Origin: Corynebacterium nuruki S6-4
GTDB taxonomy: Bacteria > Actinomycetota > Actinomycetes > Mycobacteriales > Mycobacteriaceae
DNA: 64,000 bases
Direction: 5' to 3'
Assembly (NCBI RefSeq): GCF_007970465.1
Contig: NZ_CP042429.1
Location: forward strand, 3,109,956-3,173,955
The stretch's first letter is position 1. The number at the start of each line of letters is the position of its first letter. The notes below the pieces were generated by a model. It was not told the origin of the DNA. It saw only the letters and a list, made by a program, of their open reading frames with translations, and ran no database searches. This document shows, one piece after another, positions 45,996 through 56,648 of the stretch. A program made the position numbers and the translations under genes.

Positions 45996-47017
45996 CCGCG
46001 CCGGACGCCGACCAGGACCCCTCCCTCGGCTGGACGGTCAGCGCAACGGCCCAGGGCAAGGTCAACCTGCACCTCGCCGTCGGTGCCCGACGCCCCGACG
46101 GGTACCACGACCTGGAGACCGTCTTCCAGGCGCTCGACCTCACCGAGACCGTCACCCTGACGGTCGTGGGGACGTGCGGGCCCGGGGAGGGCCCCGGGGA
46201 CATGGTCGCCGGGGTCACGGTGACCGGGCGGGACGCCCACCTCGTCCCCGCCGGTGGGCGGTCCGGGGACATCGCCGACAACCTCGCGGTCCGGGCGGTG
46301 CGCGCGGTCGCGGCATCGGGGACGTCGTCGGGGGCCGTCGACGCCGCGGCTCCGTTGCCGCGGATCCGGATCGACATCGACAAGGGGGTGCCGGTCGCCG
46401 GCGGAATGGCCGGCGGATCCGCGGACGCCGCGGCCGCCCTCCTCGCCGCCCGGGCACTGCTCGGGTCCCGGCACAGTGACGCGGACCTGACCGCCCTGGC
46501 GGCCGACCTCGGCGCCGATGTCCCGTTCTGCCTGCTCGGCGGGACCGCACTGGGGCAGGGCCGCGGCGACCGGCTGGTGCCGGTGATGTCGCGGGGCACG
46601 TTCCACTGGGCGTTGGCGACCGGCGCCCGCGGTCTCCCGACCCCGGAGGTCTTCGCCCGGCTCGACGAGCAGCGCGCGGCCGTCGCGACCGGGGGCCGGC
46701 CCGATGTCCGCACCGGCGGCCCGACCGCTCTGCAGCGCGCGCTGGTCGGCGGGGACCCGGTGGCACTCGCCGGCTGCCTGTCGAATGACCTGCAGGCCGC
46801 GGCGGTGAGTCTGCGTCCGGAGTTGCGGCGTACCCTGGCGGCGTCCCGGGAGGCGGGTGCGCTGGGTGCCGTGGTCTCCGGCTCGGGGCCGACGGTGGCG
46901 ATGCTGTGCCGCGACCGGGAGCACGCCGTCGACGTCGCGACGGCGGTCGCCGCCTCGGGCGACGCCGGGTCCACCCTCGTCGCCGCCTCCTCACCGCACG
47001 GCGCCCGCCTCTGCTGA
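45992..47017 (+). CDS. ispE: 4-diphosphocytidyl-2-C-methyl-D-erythritol kinase
   Basis: A 341-residue GHMP kinase of the MEP isoprenoid pathway, phosphorylating CDP-ME. The substrate region is [25 protein letters not shown] and the ATP loop is [22 protein letters not shown]-terminal GSGPTVAML motif closes the family pattern. About 15 N-terminal residues are extra. It is translationally coupled to ksgA. Confidence 0.95.
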   Translation: MTAPDADQDPSLGWTVSATAQGKVNLHLAVGARRPDGYHDLETVFQALDLTETVTLTVVGTCGPGEGPGDMVAGVTVTGRDAHLVPAGGRSGDIADNLAVRAVRAVAASGTSSGAVDAAAPLPRIRIDIDKGVPVAGGMAGGSADAAAALLAARALLGSRHSDADLTALAADLGADVPFCLLGGTALGQGRGDRLVPVMSRGTFHWALATGARGLPTPEVFARLDEQRAAVATGGRPDVRTGGPTALQRALVGGDPVALAGCLSNDLQAAAVSLRPELRRTLAASREAGALGAVVSGSGPTVAMLCRDREHAVDVATAVAASGDAGSTLVAASSPHGARLC

Positions 47018-47051
47018 TACCCACCCCTGACACAGGAGAACACCGAACCCC

Positions 47052-48890
47052 ATGGCCACCACCAACCTCATCAACCTCGAGAACGTCAGTAAGTCCTACG
47101 GGCTGAAGACCCTCCTCGACCACGTGAGCCTGGGGGTCAACTCCACCGACCGGATCGGGGTGGTCGGCCTCAACGGCGGCGGCAAGTCCACCCTCGTGAA
47201 GATCCTCGCCGGCACCGACGCCCCCGACGACGGCCGGATCTCCCGGGTCAACGGACTGCGGCTCGCGCTCGTCAGCCAGGACAGCGAGCTGGCCGGCGAC
47301 ACCGTCGGGGCGGCCGCACTGGCCGGCCTGGGCGACATCGAGGTCCACGAGTGGGCCTCCGACCCGCGGGTCCGGGAGGTGCTCAGCGGGCTGGGGATCC
47401 CCGAGCTGGGGATGGACACCCCGGTCGAGGGCCTCTCCGGTGGCGAGCGTCGCCGGGTCGGGCTGGCCGCCGCCCTCGTCCGCGACCTCGACCTCGTGCT
47501 CCTCGACGAGCCGACCAACCACCTCGACGTCGAGGGCGTGCAGTGGCTCGCCGAGCACCTGCTGCAGCGGCGCTGCGCACTCGTCGTCGTCACCCACGAC
47601 CGGTGGTTCCTCGACACGGTCGCCACCCGGACCTGGGAGGTCCACGACGGTGCCGTCGACGTCTACGAGGGCGGCTACAACGACTGGACCTTCGCCCGTG
47701 CCGAGCGGGCCCGGCAGGCGGACGCCGCCGAGCAGCGCCGCGCCAACCTGGCCCGCAAGGAACTCGCCTGGCTGCGCCGCGGCGCCCCGGCCCGCACCTC
47801 CAAGCCCCGCTACCGCATCGAGGCCGCCGAAGCACTCATCCGGAATGTCCCGGCCCCGCGGGACACCGTCGAACTCGTCCGCTTCGCCACGAAACGCCTC
47901 GGCAAGAAGGTCATCGAGCTCGAGGACGCCACCGTCACCACGCCGCCGCCCGAGGAACGCCGGCTCGTCGAGGACCTGACCTGGCGCATCGGCCCGGGTG
48001 ACCGGATCGGTCTGGTCGGCGTCAACGGCTCGGGCAAGACGACCCTGATGCGTGTCCTCGCCGGGGAGTACCCGCTGGCCGCCGGGCGCCGCACCGAGGG
48101 GAAGACCGTGCAGATCGGCTGGCTGCGCCAGGAACTCGAGGACCTCGACCCCGACCGTCGCCTCCTCGACGCGGTCGAGGACGTCGCGACCCGGGTGACG
48201 ATCGGCGACCAGGAACTGACGGCCTCCCAACTGGCCGAACGGCTCGGTTTCGCGCCGAAGCGGCAGCGCACCCCGATCCGCGACCTGTCCGGTGGTGAGC
48301 GTCGCCGGCTGCAGCTGACCCGGGTCCTCATGGCCGAACCCAATGTCCTGCTGCTCGATGAGCCGACCAACGACCTGGACATCGACACCCTCCAGGAACT
48401 GGAGAGCCTGCTCGACGGCTGGGCCGGCACCCTCGTCGTCATCTCCCACGACCGGTACCTCGTCGAGCGGATCTGCGATTCGACCTGGGCACTGTTCGGC
48501 GACGGCCGGCTGACGAACCTGCCCGGCGGCATCGGGCAGTACCTGGACCGGCGCAAGGAACTCGCGGCCGCCACTCCGGCCCCCACCCCCGCGGCGGGTA
48601 CGGCCCCGGCACCGGCCGCCGGGGCGTCCGGAACCGGGCTGAGCGCCCGCGAGGACCGGGAACTGGCCAAGGAGATGAACGCGCTGGAACGTAGGATGGG
48701 GAAGCTGGACACCCGGATCGGGGAGCTCAACCGGGCCCTCGCCGAGGCCGCGGCCCCCGCCGACGGGCAGGTGGACACCGCCCGGCTGGCCGAGCTGGAC
48801 CGCGAACTCGCCGGTGTGAAGGACGAACACGAGGAACTCGAGATGTCGTGGCTGGAGGTCGCGGAAAAGAGAGAGGAGGGTCATGCCTGA
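47052..48890 (+). CDS. ABC-F family ATPase
   Basis: A 612-residue soluble protein with two ABC domains and no membrane part. Walker A sequences are GLNGGGKSTLVKIL and GVNGSGKTTLMRVL, and LSGGERRR occurs twice, each followed by a Walker B with LLDEPTN. A linker of the ABC-F type lies between the domains, and a C-terminal coiled coil (about 540-610) resembles Uup. Such proteins act on the ribosomal E site or in DNA stability; an antibiotic-resistance role cannot be judged. A hydrolase gene starts within its last 8 bases. Confidence 0.92.
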   Translation: MATTNLINLENVSKSYGLKTLLDHVSLGVNSTDRIGVVGLNGGGKSTLVKILAGTDAPDDGRISRVNGLRLALVSQDSELAGDTVGAAALAGLGDIEVHEWASDPRVREVLSGLGIPELGMDTPVEGLSGGERRRVGLAAALVRDLDLVLLDEPTNHLDVEGVQWLAEHLLQRRCALVVVTHDRWFLDTVATRTWEVHDGAVDVYEGGYNDWTFARAERARQADAAEQRRANLARKELAWLRRGAPARTSKPRYRIEAAEALIRNVPAPRDTVELVRFATKRLGKKVIELEDATVTTPPPEERRLVEDLTWRIGPGDRIGLVGVNGSGKTTLMRVLAGEYPLAAGRRTEGKTVQIGWLRQELEDLDPDRRLLDAVEDVATRVTIGDQELTASQLAERLGFAPKRQRTPIRDLSGGERRRLQLTRVLMAEPNVLLLDEPTNDLDIDTLQELESLLDGWAGTLVVISHDRYLVERICDSTWALFGDGRLTNLPGGIGQYLDRRKELAAATPAPTPAAGTAPAPAAGASGTGLSAREDRELAKEMNALERRMGKLDTRIGELNRALAEAAAPADGQVDTARLAELDRELAGVKDEHEELEMSWLEVAEKREEGHA

Positions 48891-50760
48891 CGCGCCGAGA
48901 GACCCGGACAAGCAGAGCCTGCGGGACACCTTCAGCGAGCTGGCCGAGGACGCCATCGAGACCGATGACCTGTTCTGGTCCCGGGAGAAGATCCCCGGGC
49001 CGGAGAAGAAGCACCGCTGGCGCCGCCCGGTCCCGCCGAGCATCTGGGGCCTCATCATCGGCGGCCTGGCCTTCGCCCTGTCGCTGACCCCGTCCCTCAT
49101 CCCGCGCACCTGGCTGTACCAGGGGTTCGTCGCCGGCCTCACCGCCGCCTCCGGTCACCTCATCGGCCTGTTCCTCCGGTGGAACTGGCACCTGTGGGCC
49201 CGCGACATGGTCGAACCCTCATGGGAACGGCTCACCGCCCGGCGGAAGGTCCCGATGAAGTGGCGGCGCCGCATCGTCTGGGCCGTCATCGCCGTCATCG
49301 TCGTCGCACTGCTGGTCTGGGTCCTGTTCACCGTCCGTTGGCAGCGGGAACTCGCCGGACTGATGGGGGCCGAATCCTACACGGCGGCCCAGTTCCTGCT
49401 CGTGCTGCCGGTGGGACTGGCGGTGTGGGCGGTGCTCGACATCATCGGCCGCGGCATCGCGGTCTTCACCGGCATGCTCGCCAACGCCGTGCCGGGCAAC
49501 AACACCCGCTACGGCCTGCGGCTGATCATCTCCTGGGGCGTGGTCGCGGTCGTCACCGTGGTCGTCGTCGACAATGTCCTGCCCGGCACGATCCTGCGCG
49601 CCACCGAGAAGATGTTCTCGGTGAGCAAGGACGAGATCCGGCCGGACCTGGTCAAACCCCATGTCAAGGAGCGCACCGGGGGGCCCGGCTCGCCGACGGC
49701 GTGGGAGGATCTCGGTGCCTACGGCACCCGGTTCACCGCCCTCGGCCTGTACAAGGACGACCTGGAGAAGCTGACCGGACGCCCCGCCAAGGAGCCGATC
49801 CGGGCCTACGCCAGTCTCAACGACGGCGACGATGACACGGCCCGGGCGCAGAAGGTCGTCGAGGAACTGGAACGCACCGGTGCGGCGGACCGGAAGGCGC
49901 TGCTCGTCGCCCCGGCGACCGGGACCGGCTGGGTGAACCCGACCGCGGCCGAGGCCTTCGAGCTGATGTTCGACGGGGACACGGCCGTCGCCTCCAGCCA
50001 GTACTCCTACATCCCGAGCGCGGTGCAGTTCGTCTCCGACCGCGGCCGCGTCAACGAATACGGCAAAGCCTTGATCAGCACCGTCGTCGACTGGTGGCAG
50101 ACCCTGCCGGCCGACCACCGGCCGAAGATCTACGTCTACGGCGAATCCCTGGGCACCAGCGCCGGGGAGGCGGGCTTCTCGGGCCTGCGGGACATCGTCT
50201 CCTCGGTCGACGGTGTGCTGTGGATGGGCCCGCCGAACAGCAACACACTGTGGAGCGATCTCGTCGCCCGCCGCGACCCGGGGACCACGGAGGTCGATCC
50301 CGAATACTCCGGCGGCATGTCGGTCCGGTTCTCCGACAACAGTGATGACGTGCAACGCTGGAACCGCGAGCTCACGTCCGGGGACGTCCCGCCGGAGGAC
50401 CGGTGGGACGGCACCCGCGTGCTGTATGTGCAGCACCCCTCCGACCCGGTGGTGTGGTGGTCACCCGACCTGCTGTTCAAACGCCCCGACTGGTTGAAGG
50501 AACCGGCCGGTTTCGACCGCTCGCCGACGATGACCTGGATGCCGGTCGTCACGTTCTGGCAGGTCACCCTCGACCTGCCGCGGGCGGCGAAGGTGCCCGA
50601 CGGCCACGGCCACAACTACGGCACCACCGTGCTGGACGCCCTCGTGGCGATCGCCGGTGAAGACCGGTTCTCCCCGGACCGGGTGGAGCAGCTGCGTGGC
50701 CAGCTGGAGACCGCGATGGCCGGTCAGGGACCGGAGAAGGAGATCGGCGGCAACGACTGA
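48883..50760 (+). CDS. Membrane alpha/beta-hydrolase family protein
   Basis: A 625-residue protein of the actinobacterial Abhydrolase_9 type. A charged N-terminus is followed by four hydrophobic segments (about 48-225; SIWGLIIGGLAFALSLTPSLI, then RRRIVWAVIAVIVVALLVWV). A C-terminal hydrolase domain has the nucleophile elbow YGESLGTSAGE. The family is common in mycolic-acid bacteria, and its substrate is unknown. The GGAGGG before the ATG lies inside the ABC-F gene (8-nt overlap). Confidence 0.85.
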   Translation: MPDAPRDPDKQSLRDTFSELAEDAIETDDLFWSREKIPGPEKKHRWRRPVPPSIWGLIIGGLAFALSLTPSLIPRTWLYQGFVAGLTAASGHLIGLFLRWNWHLWARDMVEPSWERLTARRKVPMKWRRRIVWAVIAVIVVALLVWVLFTVRWQRELAGLMGAESYTAAQFLLVLPVGLAVWAVLDIIGRGIAVFTGMLANAVPGNNTRYGLRLIISWGVVAVVTVVVVDNVLPGTILRATEKMFSVSKDEIRPDLVKPHVKERTGGPGSPTAWEDLGAYGTRFTALGLYKDDLEKLTGRPAKEPIRAYASLNDGDDDTARAQKVVEELERTGAADRKALLVAPATGTGWVNPTAAEAFELMFDGDTAVASSQYSYIPSAVQFVSDRGRVNEYGKALISTVVDWWQTLPADHRPKIYVYGESLGTSAGEAGFSGLRDIVSSVDGVLWMGPPNSNTLWSDLVARRDPGTTEVDPEYSGGMSVRFSDNSDDVQRWNRELTSGDVPPEDRWDGTRVLYVQHPSDPVVWWSPDLLFKRPDWLKEPAGFDRSPTMTWMPVVTFWQVTLDLPRAAKVPDGHGHNYGTTVLDALVAIAGEDRFSPDRVEQLRGQLETAMAGQGPEKEIGGND

Positions 50761-50781
50761 CCGGCGGGTAGCATCGGGTCC

Positions 50782-51105
50782 ATGATCCTGATCAATGTCC
50801 GTTTCCGTCCGCTGCCCGAGTACCTGGAGAACTTCCGTGAGGTCGTCACCGATTTCACCGATGCGGCCCGTGCCGAGGACGGCTGCCTGTTCTTCCAGTG
50901 GTACCGCAACACCGACGACCCCGAGGAGTACCTGCTCATCGAGGCGTACAAGGACGGCACCGATGTCGCCCACGTCCAGTCCGACCACTTCAAGGCCGCC
51001 TGCGAGATGTTCCCGAAGATCCTGCGCGAGACCCCGCAGATCATCAACGACCACATCGACGGCAAGACCGAGTGGGACCGGATGGCCGAGTTCTCGGTCG
51101 ACTAG
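50782..51105 (+). CDS. Antibiotic biosynthesis monooxygenase (ABM) domain protein
   Basis: A 107-residue dimeric ferredoxin-like protein (LINVRFRPLPEYLENFREVV, CLFFQWYRNTDDPEEYLLIEAY). The ABM fold is shared by quinol monooxygenases, heme-degrading enzymes and proteins of unknown role, so no reaction is assigned. TAGCAT at 50769-50774 ends 7 nt before the ATG, with no Shine-Dalgarno. Confidence 0.87.
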   Translation: MILINVRFRPLPEYLENFREVVTDFTDAARAEDGCLFFQWYRNTDDPEEYLLIEAYKDGTDVAHVQSDHFKAACEMFPKILRETPQIINDHIDGKTEWDRMAEFSVD

Positions 51106-51123
51106 CCGAGCACGACCACGACC

Positions 51124-52563
51124 ATGACCGTCAGCGTCTGTGACCTGTTCAGTATCGGGGTGGGTCCGTCGAGTTCCCACACGGTGGGGCCGATGCGGGC
51201 CGGCGCGGCCTTCGCCGCGATGCTGCACGCCCGCCGGACGGCGTCCGGTGACTCCGGTCAGCCCGCCACCACCCGCTCCGGCACCCTCGCCGACGGCGCG
51301 GTGACCCGGGGGACCGGGATCACCGTGATCCTGTACGGCTCCCTCGCCGCGACGGGGGTCGGGCACGGCACCCTGGGGGCGTGCCTGGCCGGACTGGACG
51401 GGGCGGACCCCACCACCGTCGACCCCGACGAGATGGCCCGTCGCCTCGACGAGATCCGACGCACCCGCACCATCACCCTCGCCGGCGATCCGGACATGCC
51501 GGTCACCTGTGGCTTCGAGGACATCATCCTGCGGCCGGCGGTCCGGCGGACCATCCACACCAACGCCGTCACCTTCAGTGCCCTCGGCCCCGACGGTGTG
51601 GAGGTCAAGGAGACCTACTATTCGGTCGGCGGCGGATTCATCCGCACCGCGGACGAGGAGCCGGTCGTCGCCGGGCTCACCGGGGACCTGCTGTTCCGGT
51701 CGGCGGCGGAACTGGTCGACCGGGCGCACCGGGCCGGTGGCGTGGCCGCGGCACAGCGGGCCTGTGAACGCTCGCTGCGCAGCGACGCGGAGATCGACGC
51801 CTACCTCGACCGGGTCGTCGACGTCATGGACGGCTGTGTCCGCCGGGGTGTGGCGGCGCAGGGGACCCTGCCCGGCGGGCTGCTGGTGCGGCGCCGGGCG
51901 GGGGAGTGGTACCGCCAGCTCGGGGTCGAGGACCCTGACCACGACCCGGCATTCGCCATGGAGCGGGTGAACCTCGTCGCCATGGCGGTCAACGAGGAGA
52001 ACGCCGCGGGCGGCCGGGTGGTCACTGCCCCCACCAACGGTGCGGCGGGCATCATCCCGGCCGTGCTGTTCTACGCCCGGCGCTACACCGGGACCCCGCC
52101 CGACGGTGACCGCGCCCTGTGCCGTCGCTTCCTGCTCGCCGCCGGGGCGGTCGGCTCACTGTACAAGGAGCGGGCGAGCATCTCCGGCGCGGAGGTCGGC
52201 TGCCAGGGCGAGGTCGGCTCGGCCTCGTCGATGGCGGCGGCGGGCCTGGCCGAGGTGCTCGGCGGCACCCCGGAGCAGGTCTGCAACGCCGCGGAGATCG
52301 GCATGGAACATCTGCTGGGGCTGACCTGCGACCCGGTCGGCGGGCTGGTGCAGGTGCCGTGCATCGAACGCAACGCCATCTCCGCGGCCGCGGCGGTCAA
52401 CGCCGCCCGGATGGCGATGCGCGGTGACGGCACGCACCGGGTCAGCCTCGACGAGGTCATCGAGACGATGCGGCAGACCGGAGCGGACATGTCGGAGCGC
52501 TACAAGGAGACCGCGGGTGGGGGACTGGCGGTCAATGTGGCGGTGAACATCCCGGAGTGCTGA
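51124..52563 (+). CDS. sdaA: L-serine ammonia-lyase (iron-sulfur)
   Basis: A 479-residue single-chain enzyme turning L-serine into pyruvate and ammonia. The beta domain opens with [24 protein letters not shown]. The alpha domain has the cysteines expected to hold the [4Fe-4S] cluster ([18 protein letters not shown] and [16 protein letters not shown]). The start is 18 nt after the ABM gene; a GTG two codons in is possible. Confidence 0.95.
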   Translation: MTVSVCDLFSIGVGPSSSHTVGPMRAGAAFAAMLHARRTASGDSGQPATTRSGTLADGAVTRGTGITVILYGSLAATGVGHGTLGACLAGLDGADPTTVDPDEMARRLDEIRRTRTITLAGDPDMPVTCGFEDIILRPAVRRTIHTNAVTFSALGPDGVEVKETYYSVGGGFIRTADEEPVVAGLTGDLLFRSAAELVDRAHRAGGVAAAQRACERSLRSDAEIDAYLDRVVDVMDGCVRRGVAAQGTLPGGLLVRRRAGEWYRQLGVEDPDHDPAFAMERVNLVAMAVNEENAAGGRVVTAPTNGAAGIIPAVLFYARRYTGTPPDGDRALCRRFLLAAGAVGSLYKERASISGAEVGCQGEVGSASSMAAAGLAEVLGGTPEQVCNAAEIGMEHLLGLTCDPVGGLVQVPCIERNAISAAAAVNAARMAMRGDGTHRVSLDEVIETMRQTGADMSERYKETAGGGLAVNVAVNIPEC

Positions 52564-52587
52564 GCGGACCGGAGGTAGACTTTCCCC

Positions 52588-53514
52588 ATGTCCTCCACGA
52601 CCGGATCCCCGTCCCCTGTCCCGGTGACACCCGCCCAGCTCGCCGACGAGTACGCGACCAACCCGCCGAAACTCGACCGGAAGGCCTATGAGAAACGGCT
52701 GAAGTCGCTGCAGGCCGAGCTCGTCGAGATGCAGCAGTGGGTCCGGGAGACCGGTGCCCGGATGGTCATCATCATGGAGGGGCGGGACGCCGCGGGAAAG
52801 GGTTCGGCGATCAAGCGGATCACCCAGTACCTCAACCCGCGGTACGCCCGCGTCGAGGCGCTGCCGACCCCCACCTCCCGGGAGCAGGGCCAGTGGTACT
52901 TCCAGCGGTACGTGGAGAAGCTGCCCACCGCCGGGGAGATCGTCATCTTCGACCGCTCCTGGTACAACCGTGCCGGGGTGGAGCGGGTCATGGGGTTCTG
53001 CACCAGCGAACAGTACCGCCGGTTCCTCCACCAGGCGCCGATCTTCGAGCGGCTGCTCGTCGAGGACGGGATCATGCTGCGCAAGTACTGGTTCTCGGTC
53101 TCCGACGAGGAGCAGGTCCGCCGGTTCACCTCACGGCGCGATGATCCGCTGCGGCAGTGGAAGCTTTCACCGATGGACCTGCAGTCCATCACCCGGTGGG
53201 AGGACTACTCGCGGGCGAAGGACGAGATGTTCGCCCACACCGACACGGCCACCGCCCCCTGGTACACGGTGGAGAGCGAGGACAAGAAGCGCTCCCGCAT
53301 CAACGTCATCAACCACATCCTCCGGTCGGTCCCCTGGGAGCATGTCGACCATGTCCCGCCGACGATCCCGGAGCGTCCGGAGGTCGCCGGCGAGTATGTC
53401 CGACCGCCGCGGGCGGAGTTCCGCTATGTCCCGGACGTCGCCTCCGACCTGGAGCGGGACGCCGTGGCGGCGAAGAAAGCGAAGAAGGGGAAGAAGAAAA
53501 AGAAGCACAACTAG
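52588..53514 (+). CDS. ppk2: Polyphosphate kinase 2
   Basis: A 308-residue PPK2 family 1 enzyme exchanging phosphate between polyphosphate and nucleotides. Walker A is MEGRDAAGKGSAIKR, Walker B is EIVIFDRSWYNRAGVERVMGF (which includes the lid), and the C-terminus is a Lys-rich tail (KKAKKGKKKKKHN). TAGACT at 52576-52581 ends 6 nt before the ATG. It converges on fadD15 with a 6-nt gap and no visible terminator. Confidence 0.95.
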   Translation: MSSTTGSPSPVPVTPAQLADEYATNPPKLDRKAYEKRLKSLQAELVEMQQWVRETGARMVIIMEGRDAAGKGSAIKRITQYLNPRYARVEALPTPTSREQGQWYFQRYVEKLPTAGEIVIFDRSWYNRAGVERVMGFCTSEQYRRFLHQAPIFERLLVEDGIMLRKYWFSVSDEEQVRRFTSRRDDPLRQWKLSPMDLQSITRWEDYSRAKDEMFAHTDTATAPWYTVESEDKKRSRINVINHILRSVPWEHVDHVPPTIPERPEVAGEYVRPPRAEFRYVPDVASDLERDAVAAKKAKKGKKKKKHN

Positions 53515-53520
53515 CGGCCG

Positions 53521-55389
53521 TCACCGGTACATCGCGTCGATCTCCGCTTCGAAGTGCTCCGCGATGACCTTGCGGCGCAGCTTGAGCGTCGGCGTGATCT
53601 CCTGGTAGTCCACCGTGAGGTCACGGGGCAGGACCGTGAACTTCTTGATCTGCTCCCACCGGTTCAGTGTGCCGTTGAGCTCGTCGATGTAGCCCTGGAC
53701 CGCGGCGGTGACCTCCGGGTTCCGGCTCAGCTCGGCGTAACTGCCGGCCAGTCCGTGGTGCTCCGCCCAGCTGCGCAGGGCGTCCTCGTCGAGGGTGACG
53801 AGTGCGGAGACGAAGTTCCGGCTGTCCCCGATGACCACCAGCTGGCTGACGAGAGGGCAGAGCCCCTTGAAGGTGGACTCGACCTGGGCCGGGGCGACGT
53901 ACTTGCCGTTGGAGGTCTTGAACAGTTCCTTCTTACGGTCGGTGATCCGCACCCGGCCGTCGGCGTCCATCTCGCCGATGTCGCCGGTGTGCAGCCAGCC
54001 GTCGGGCTCGAGTGCCTCTGCGGTGGCGGTGGGGTTGTTGTGGTAGCCGTCCATCACACTGGGGCCCCGGACCAGGAGTTCCCCGTCCTCGGCGATCTTC
54101 GCCTCCAGGCCCTCGAGGGGGCGGCCGACATAGCCGGTGCGGTAGTTCTGCGGCAGGGTGAGGCAGGTGCCGGCACTGGTCTCGGTCATCCCGTAGCCTT
54201 CGAGGACCGGCATGCCCACGGCGGAGAACCAGCGGCTGACATCCTGGTTGAGGGCTGCGGAGCCGGAGATGAAGAACCGGATCCGGCTGCCGAACCGTGC
54301 CCGGATCTTGGCCATCACCAGGGCGTCGGCGACTTTCGCCTGCAGCCGGGTCCAGGGCCCGGCGCTGCCCTCGCCGTGGTCGGCGTCCGCCACGGCACCA
54401 CAGGTGCGCAGCGCCCAGCGGTACAGCGACAGTGTCACCCCGCCGGTCGATTCCATCATCGACTCGACCGCGCTGTGCGCCTTCTCGAAGACGCGGGGCG
54501 CCGAGGCCATGAAGGTCGGCTTCACGACGGCGAGATTGTCGACGATGCGGTCGATGCGCCCGTCGACCGCGGTCTCGAAACCGACGTGCAGCGGCAGGAC
54601 CATGAAGAGCTTGCCCATGACGTGGGCGAGCGGCAGCCAGAGGTACTGCTTGTCGTCGATGGTGAGCAGGGGATCGCCGCCGGCGGCGTCCGAGGTGGCG
54701 TCCACGGTCGCGGCCTCGAAGAGCCACACCCGGTGCGGCAGTCGGACGCCCTTGGGCCGGCCGGTGGTCCCGGAGGTGTAGATGAGGGTGGCGAGGTGCT
54801 CGGGGCGGGTGGCGTCGACCCGGCCGGTGACCGCGGCGGGGGTGTCGCGCAGCAGGCGTGCACCGAGGCTGCGGAGGTCGGTCAGGGTGATGACGCGGGT
54901 GTCGTCGGTGCCGGCGGGGACCGTGCCGGTGAGCAGGACGATGTGGTGGAGCTGCGGGAGGTCGTCCCACAGGGCGGTGATCTTGTCGAGCTGGGCGGTG
55001 TCCTCGGCGAAGACGACCTGTGTCTCCGAGTCGCGGAGGATGAAGGAGACGTCGTCGGCGACGGTGGTGGGGTAGACGGTGACGGTGGCGGCGGAGGCGT
55101 CCATGATCCCGTAGTTCGCCAGGACCCACTCGTAGCGGGTCGTCGAGGCGATGGCGACGCGCTGTTCGGCGTCCACGCCGAGGGCCATGAGCCCGGCGCC
55201 GACCTCGGCGGCCTGACGGCCCAGTTCCGCCCAGGTGACGGCCTCCCAGCTGTCGTCGGGGAGCGGGTAGCTGAAGGCGCGCCGGTCGGGGGTGAGGGCG
55301 ACGCGCCGGCGCAGCATGTGGCCCACGGAGGCGATGTCGGGGTCGAGGGCGACCGTAGGGCGGGAACTGTGGGCGGGGGCCGTGGACAT
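53521..55389 (-). CDS. fadD15: Long-chain fatty acid-CoA ligase, FadD15-like
   Basis: A 622-residue AMP-forming ligase of the long-chain group. IYTSGTTGRPKGVRLPH, YGMTETSAGTCLTLP and GWLHTGDIGEMDADGRVRITDRKKELFKTSNGKYVAP match the LC-FACS signature. The long insertions typical of FadD15 are present. It supplies acyl-CoA for membrane or mycolate metabolism. It is alone on the minus strand, with GAGGAGAA before the start. Confidence 0.93.
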   Translation of the reverse strand: MSTAPAHSSRPTVALDPDIASVGHMLRRRVALTPDRRAFSYPLPDDSWEAVTWAELGRQAAEVGAGLMALGVDAEQRVAIASTTRYEWVLANYGIMDASAATVTVYPTTVADDVSFILRDSETQVVFAEDTAQLDKITALWDDLPQLHHIVLLTGTVPAGTDDTRVITLTDLRSLGARLLRDTPAAVTGRVDATRPEHLATLIYTSGTTGRPKGVRLPHRVWLFEAATVDATSDAAGGDPLLTIDDKQYLWLPLAHVMGKLFMVLPLHVGFETAVDGRIDRIVDNLAVVKPTFMASAPRVFEKAHSAVESMMESTGGVTLSLYRWALRTCGAVADADHGEGSAGPWTRLQAKVADALVMAKIRARFGSRIRFFISGSAALNQDVSRWFSAVGMPVLEGYGMTETSAGTCLTLPQNYRTGYVGRPLEGLEAKIAEDGELLVRGPSVMDGYHNNPTATAEALEPDGWLHTGDIGEMDADGRVRITDRKKELFKTSNGKYVAPAQVESTFKGLCPLVSQLVVIGDSRNFVSALVTLDEDALRSWAEHHGLAGSYAELSRNPEVTAAVQGYIDELNGTLNRWEQIKKFTVLPRDLTVDYQEITPTLKLRRKVIAEHFEAEIDAMYR

Positions 55390-55529
55390 GGAGTTCTCCT
55401 CATCTGCGCGATTTCCCCCACGATAGCAAAACTGACGTGGCGCGGATCACAGTTGAATGAGATTCACGGAGGTGTCACGGCGGGGGTGGTGTCGGCGCGC
55501 CGCCGCCCCGCGTGCCACCATGGTTTTCC

Positions 55530-56648
55530 ATGGAGAACAACGACATCACCACCGACGTCACCACCGACACCGTCACCGCCACGACCCGGGGGAGGGTGGG
55601 GCATATCGTCCTCGACCGACCCCGGGCCCTCAACGCGCTGAACCACGCGATGATCGACGGGATCGGCGCAGCCTTCGACCGCTTCCGCCCCGGGAACGGC
55701 GCCGGCGGCACCGGTGACGCCGTCGACACCGTCCTCGTCAGTTCCGCGAGCCCGAAGGCGTTCTGCTCGGGCGGGGACGTCCGCGCGGTCCGGGAGACGG
55801 ACCTCACCGGCGACTACTCCGCCGGGGACAGCTACTTCCACGACGAATACGACGTCAACCATGATTTCGCGACCTTCCCGCTGCCCACCGTCGCCCTCAT
55901 CGACGGCATCACGATGGGTGGCGGCCTCGGCATGTCCATGCACGCCACCTACCGCGTCATCACGGAGCGGGCCTGGGCCTCCATGCCCGAAATGGCGATC
56001 GGTTTCGTCACCGACGTGGGCATCTCCCACACCTTCACCCACCTGCCCGCACTCGCGACCGCGGGACGGCCCACCACCGCGCTCGGCCTGTGGCTGGCGA
56101 CGACCGCCTACCGCCTCACCCCCGCGGACCTGCTGTGGACCGGGCTGGCCACCCACCTCGTCGCGGACGCCGCCGACTTCACCGACGTCCTCACCACCGA
56201 CGGGCCGGACGCCGCCCTGGCGACCGCGCAGTCCCCCGCCGATGCCGGCGAGGCACCGCTCGCGGCGAAGGCGGCGTGGATCGGGGAGGTCTTCACCCCG
56301 GGGGAGGGGGAGAGCTGGGCCGACATCGCCGCCCGGTTCGAGGCCTCGGTCGCCGCGGGGCATCCGGTGGCGCAGGAGACCGCCGGACTGCTGGCGTCGG
56401 CGAACCCCGAGTCCCTCGTCGCCGCCACGGAACTGTTCCGCTTCGCCGCGGACCACACCCTGCGGCAGGCGTTGGACGCCGAGTTCAGTCTCGGGTCGTG
56501 GCTGCGCCATCGGCCGAACTTCGCCGAGGGGGTGCGGGCCGTGCTCGTCGACAAGGACCGGGACGCGCACTTCGAGCCGGCGATGCTGGCCGGGGTCGAC
56601 GCCTCGGTGGTCCCGGAGCTGCGCGCGGTGCTGGCGCAGCTCGGCTGA
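55530..56648 (+). CDS. Enoyl-CoA hydratase/3-hydroxyisobutyryl-CoA hydrolase-like protein
   Basis: A 372-residue crotonase-fold protein. The longer C-terminal part and motifs LVSSASPKAFCSGGDVRAVRE, LIDGITMGGGLGMSMHATYRV and PEMAIGFVTDVGISH fit the HIBCH group, which releases 3-hydroxyisobutyrate in valine breakdown; a hydratase role is possible. The ATG at 55530 opens the conserved protein; another ATG ten bases upstream is out of frame. The stop is directly next to the convergent PAP2 stop. Confidence 0.87.
   Translation: MENNDITTDVTTDTVTATTRGRVGHIVLDRPRALNALNHAMIDGIGAAFDRFRPGNGAGGTGDAVDTVLVSSASPKAFCSGGDVRAVRETDLTGDYSAGDSYFHDEYDVNHDFATFPLPTVALIDGITMGGGLGMSMHATYRVITERAWASMPEMAIGFVTDVGISHTFTHLPALATAGRPTTALGLWLATTAYRLTPADLLWTGLATHLVADAADFTDVLTTDGPDAALATAQSPADAGEAPLAAKAAWIGEVFTPGEGESWADIAARFEASVAAGHPVAQETAGLLASANPESLVAATELFRFAADHTLRQALDAEFSLGSWLRHRPNFAEGVRAVLVDKDRDAHFEPAMLAGVDASVVPELRAVLAQLG

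Noticed and set aside
46215..49142. A 975-codon open frame on the minus strand
   Set aside because: Antisense to ispE and the ABC-F gene, with no domain resemblance; the same composition artefact.
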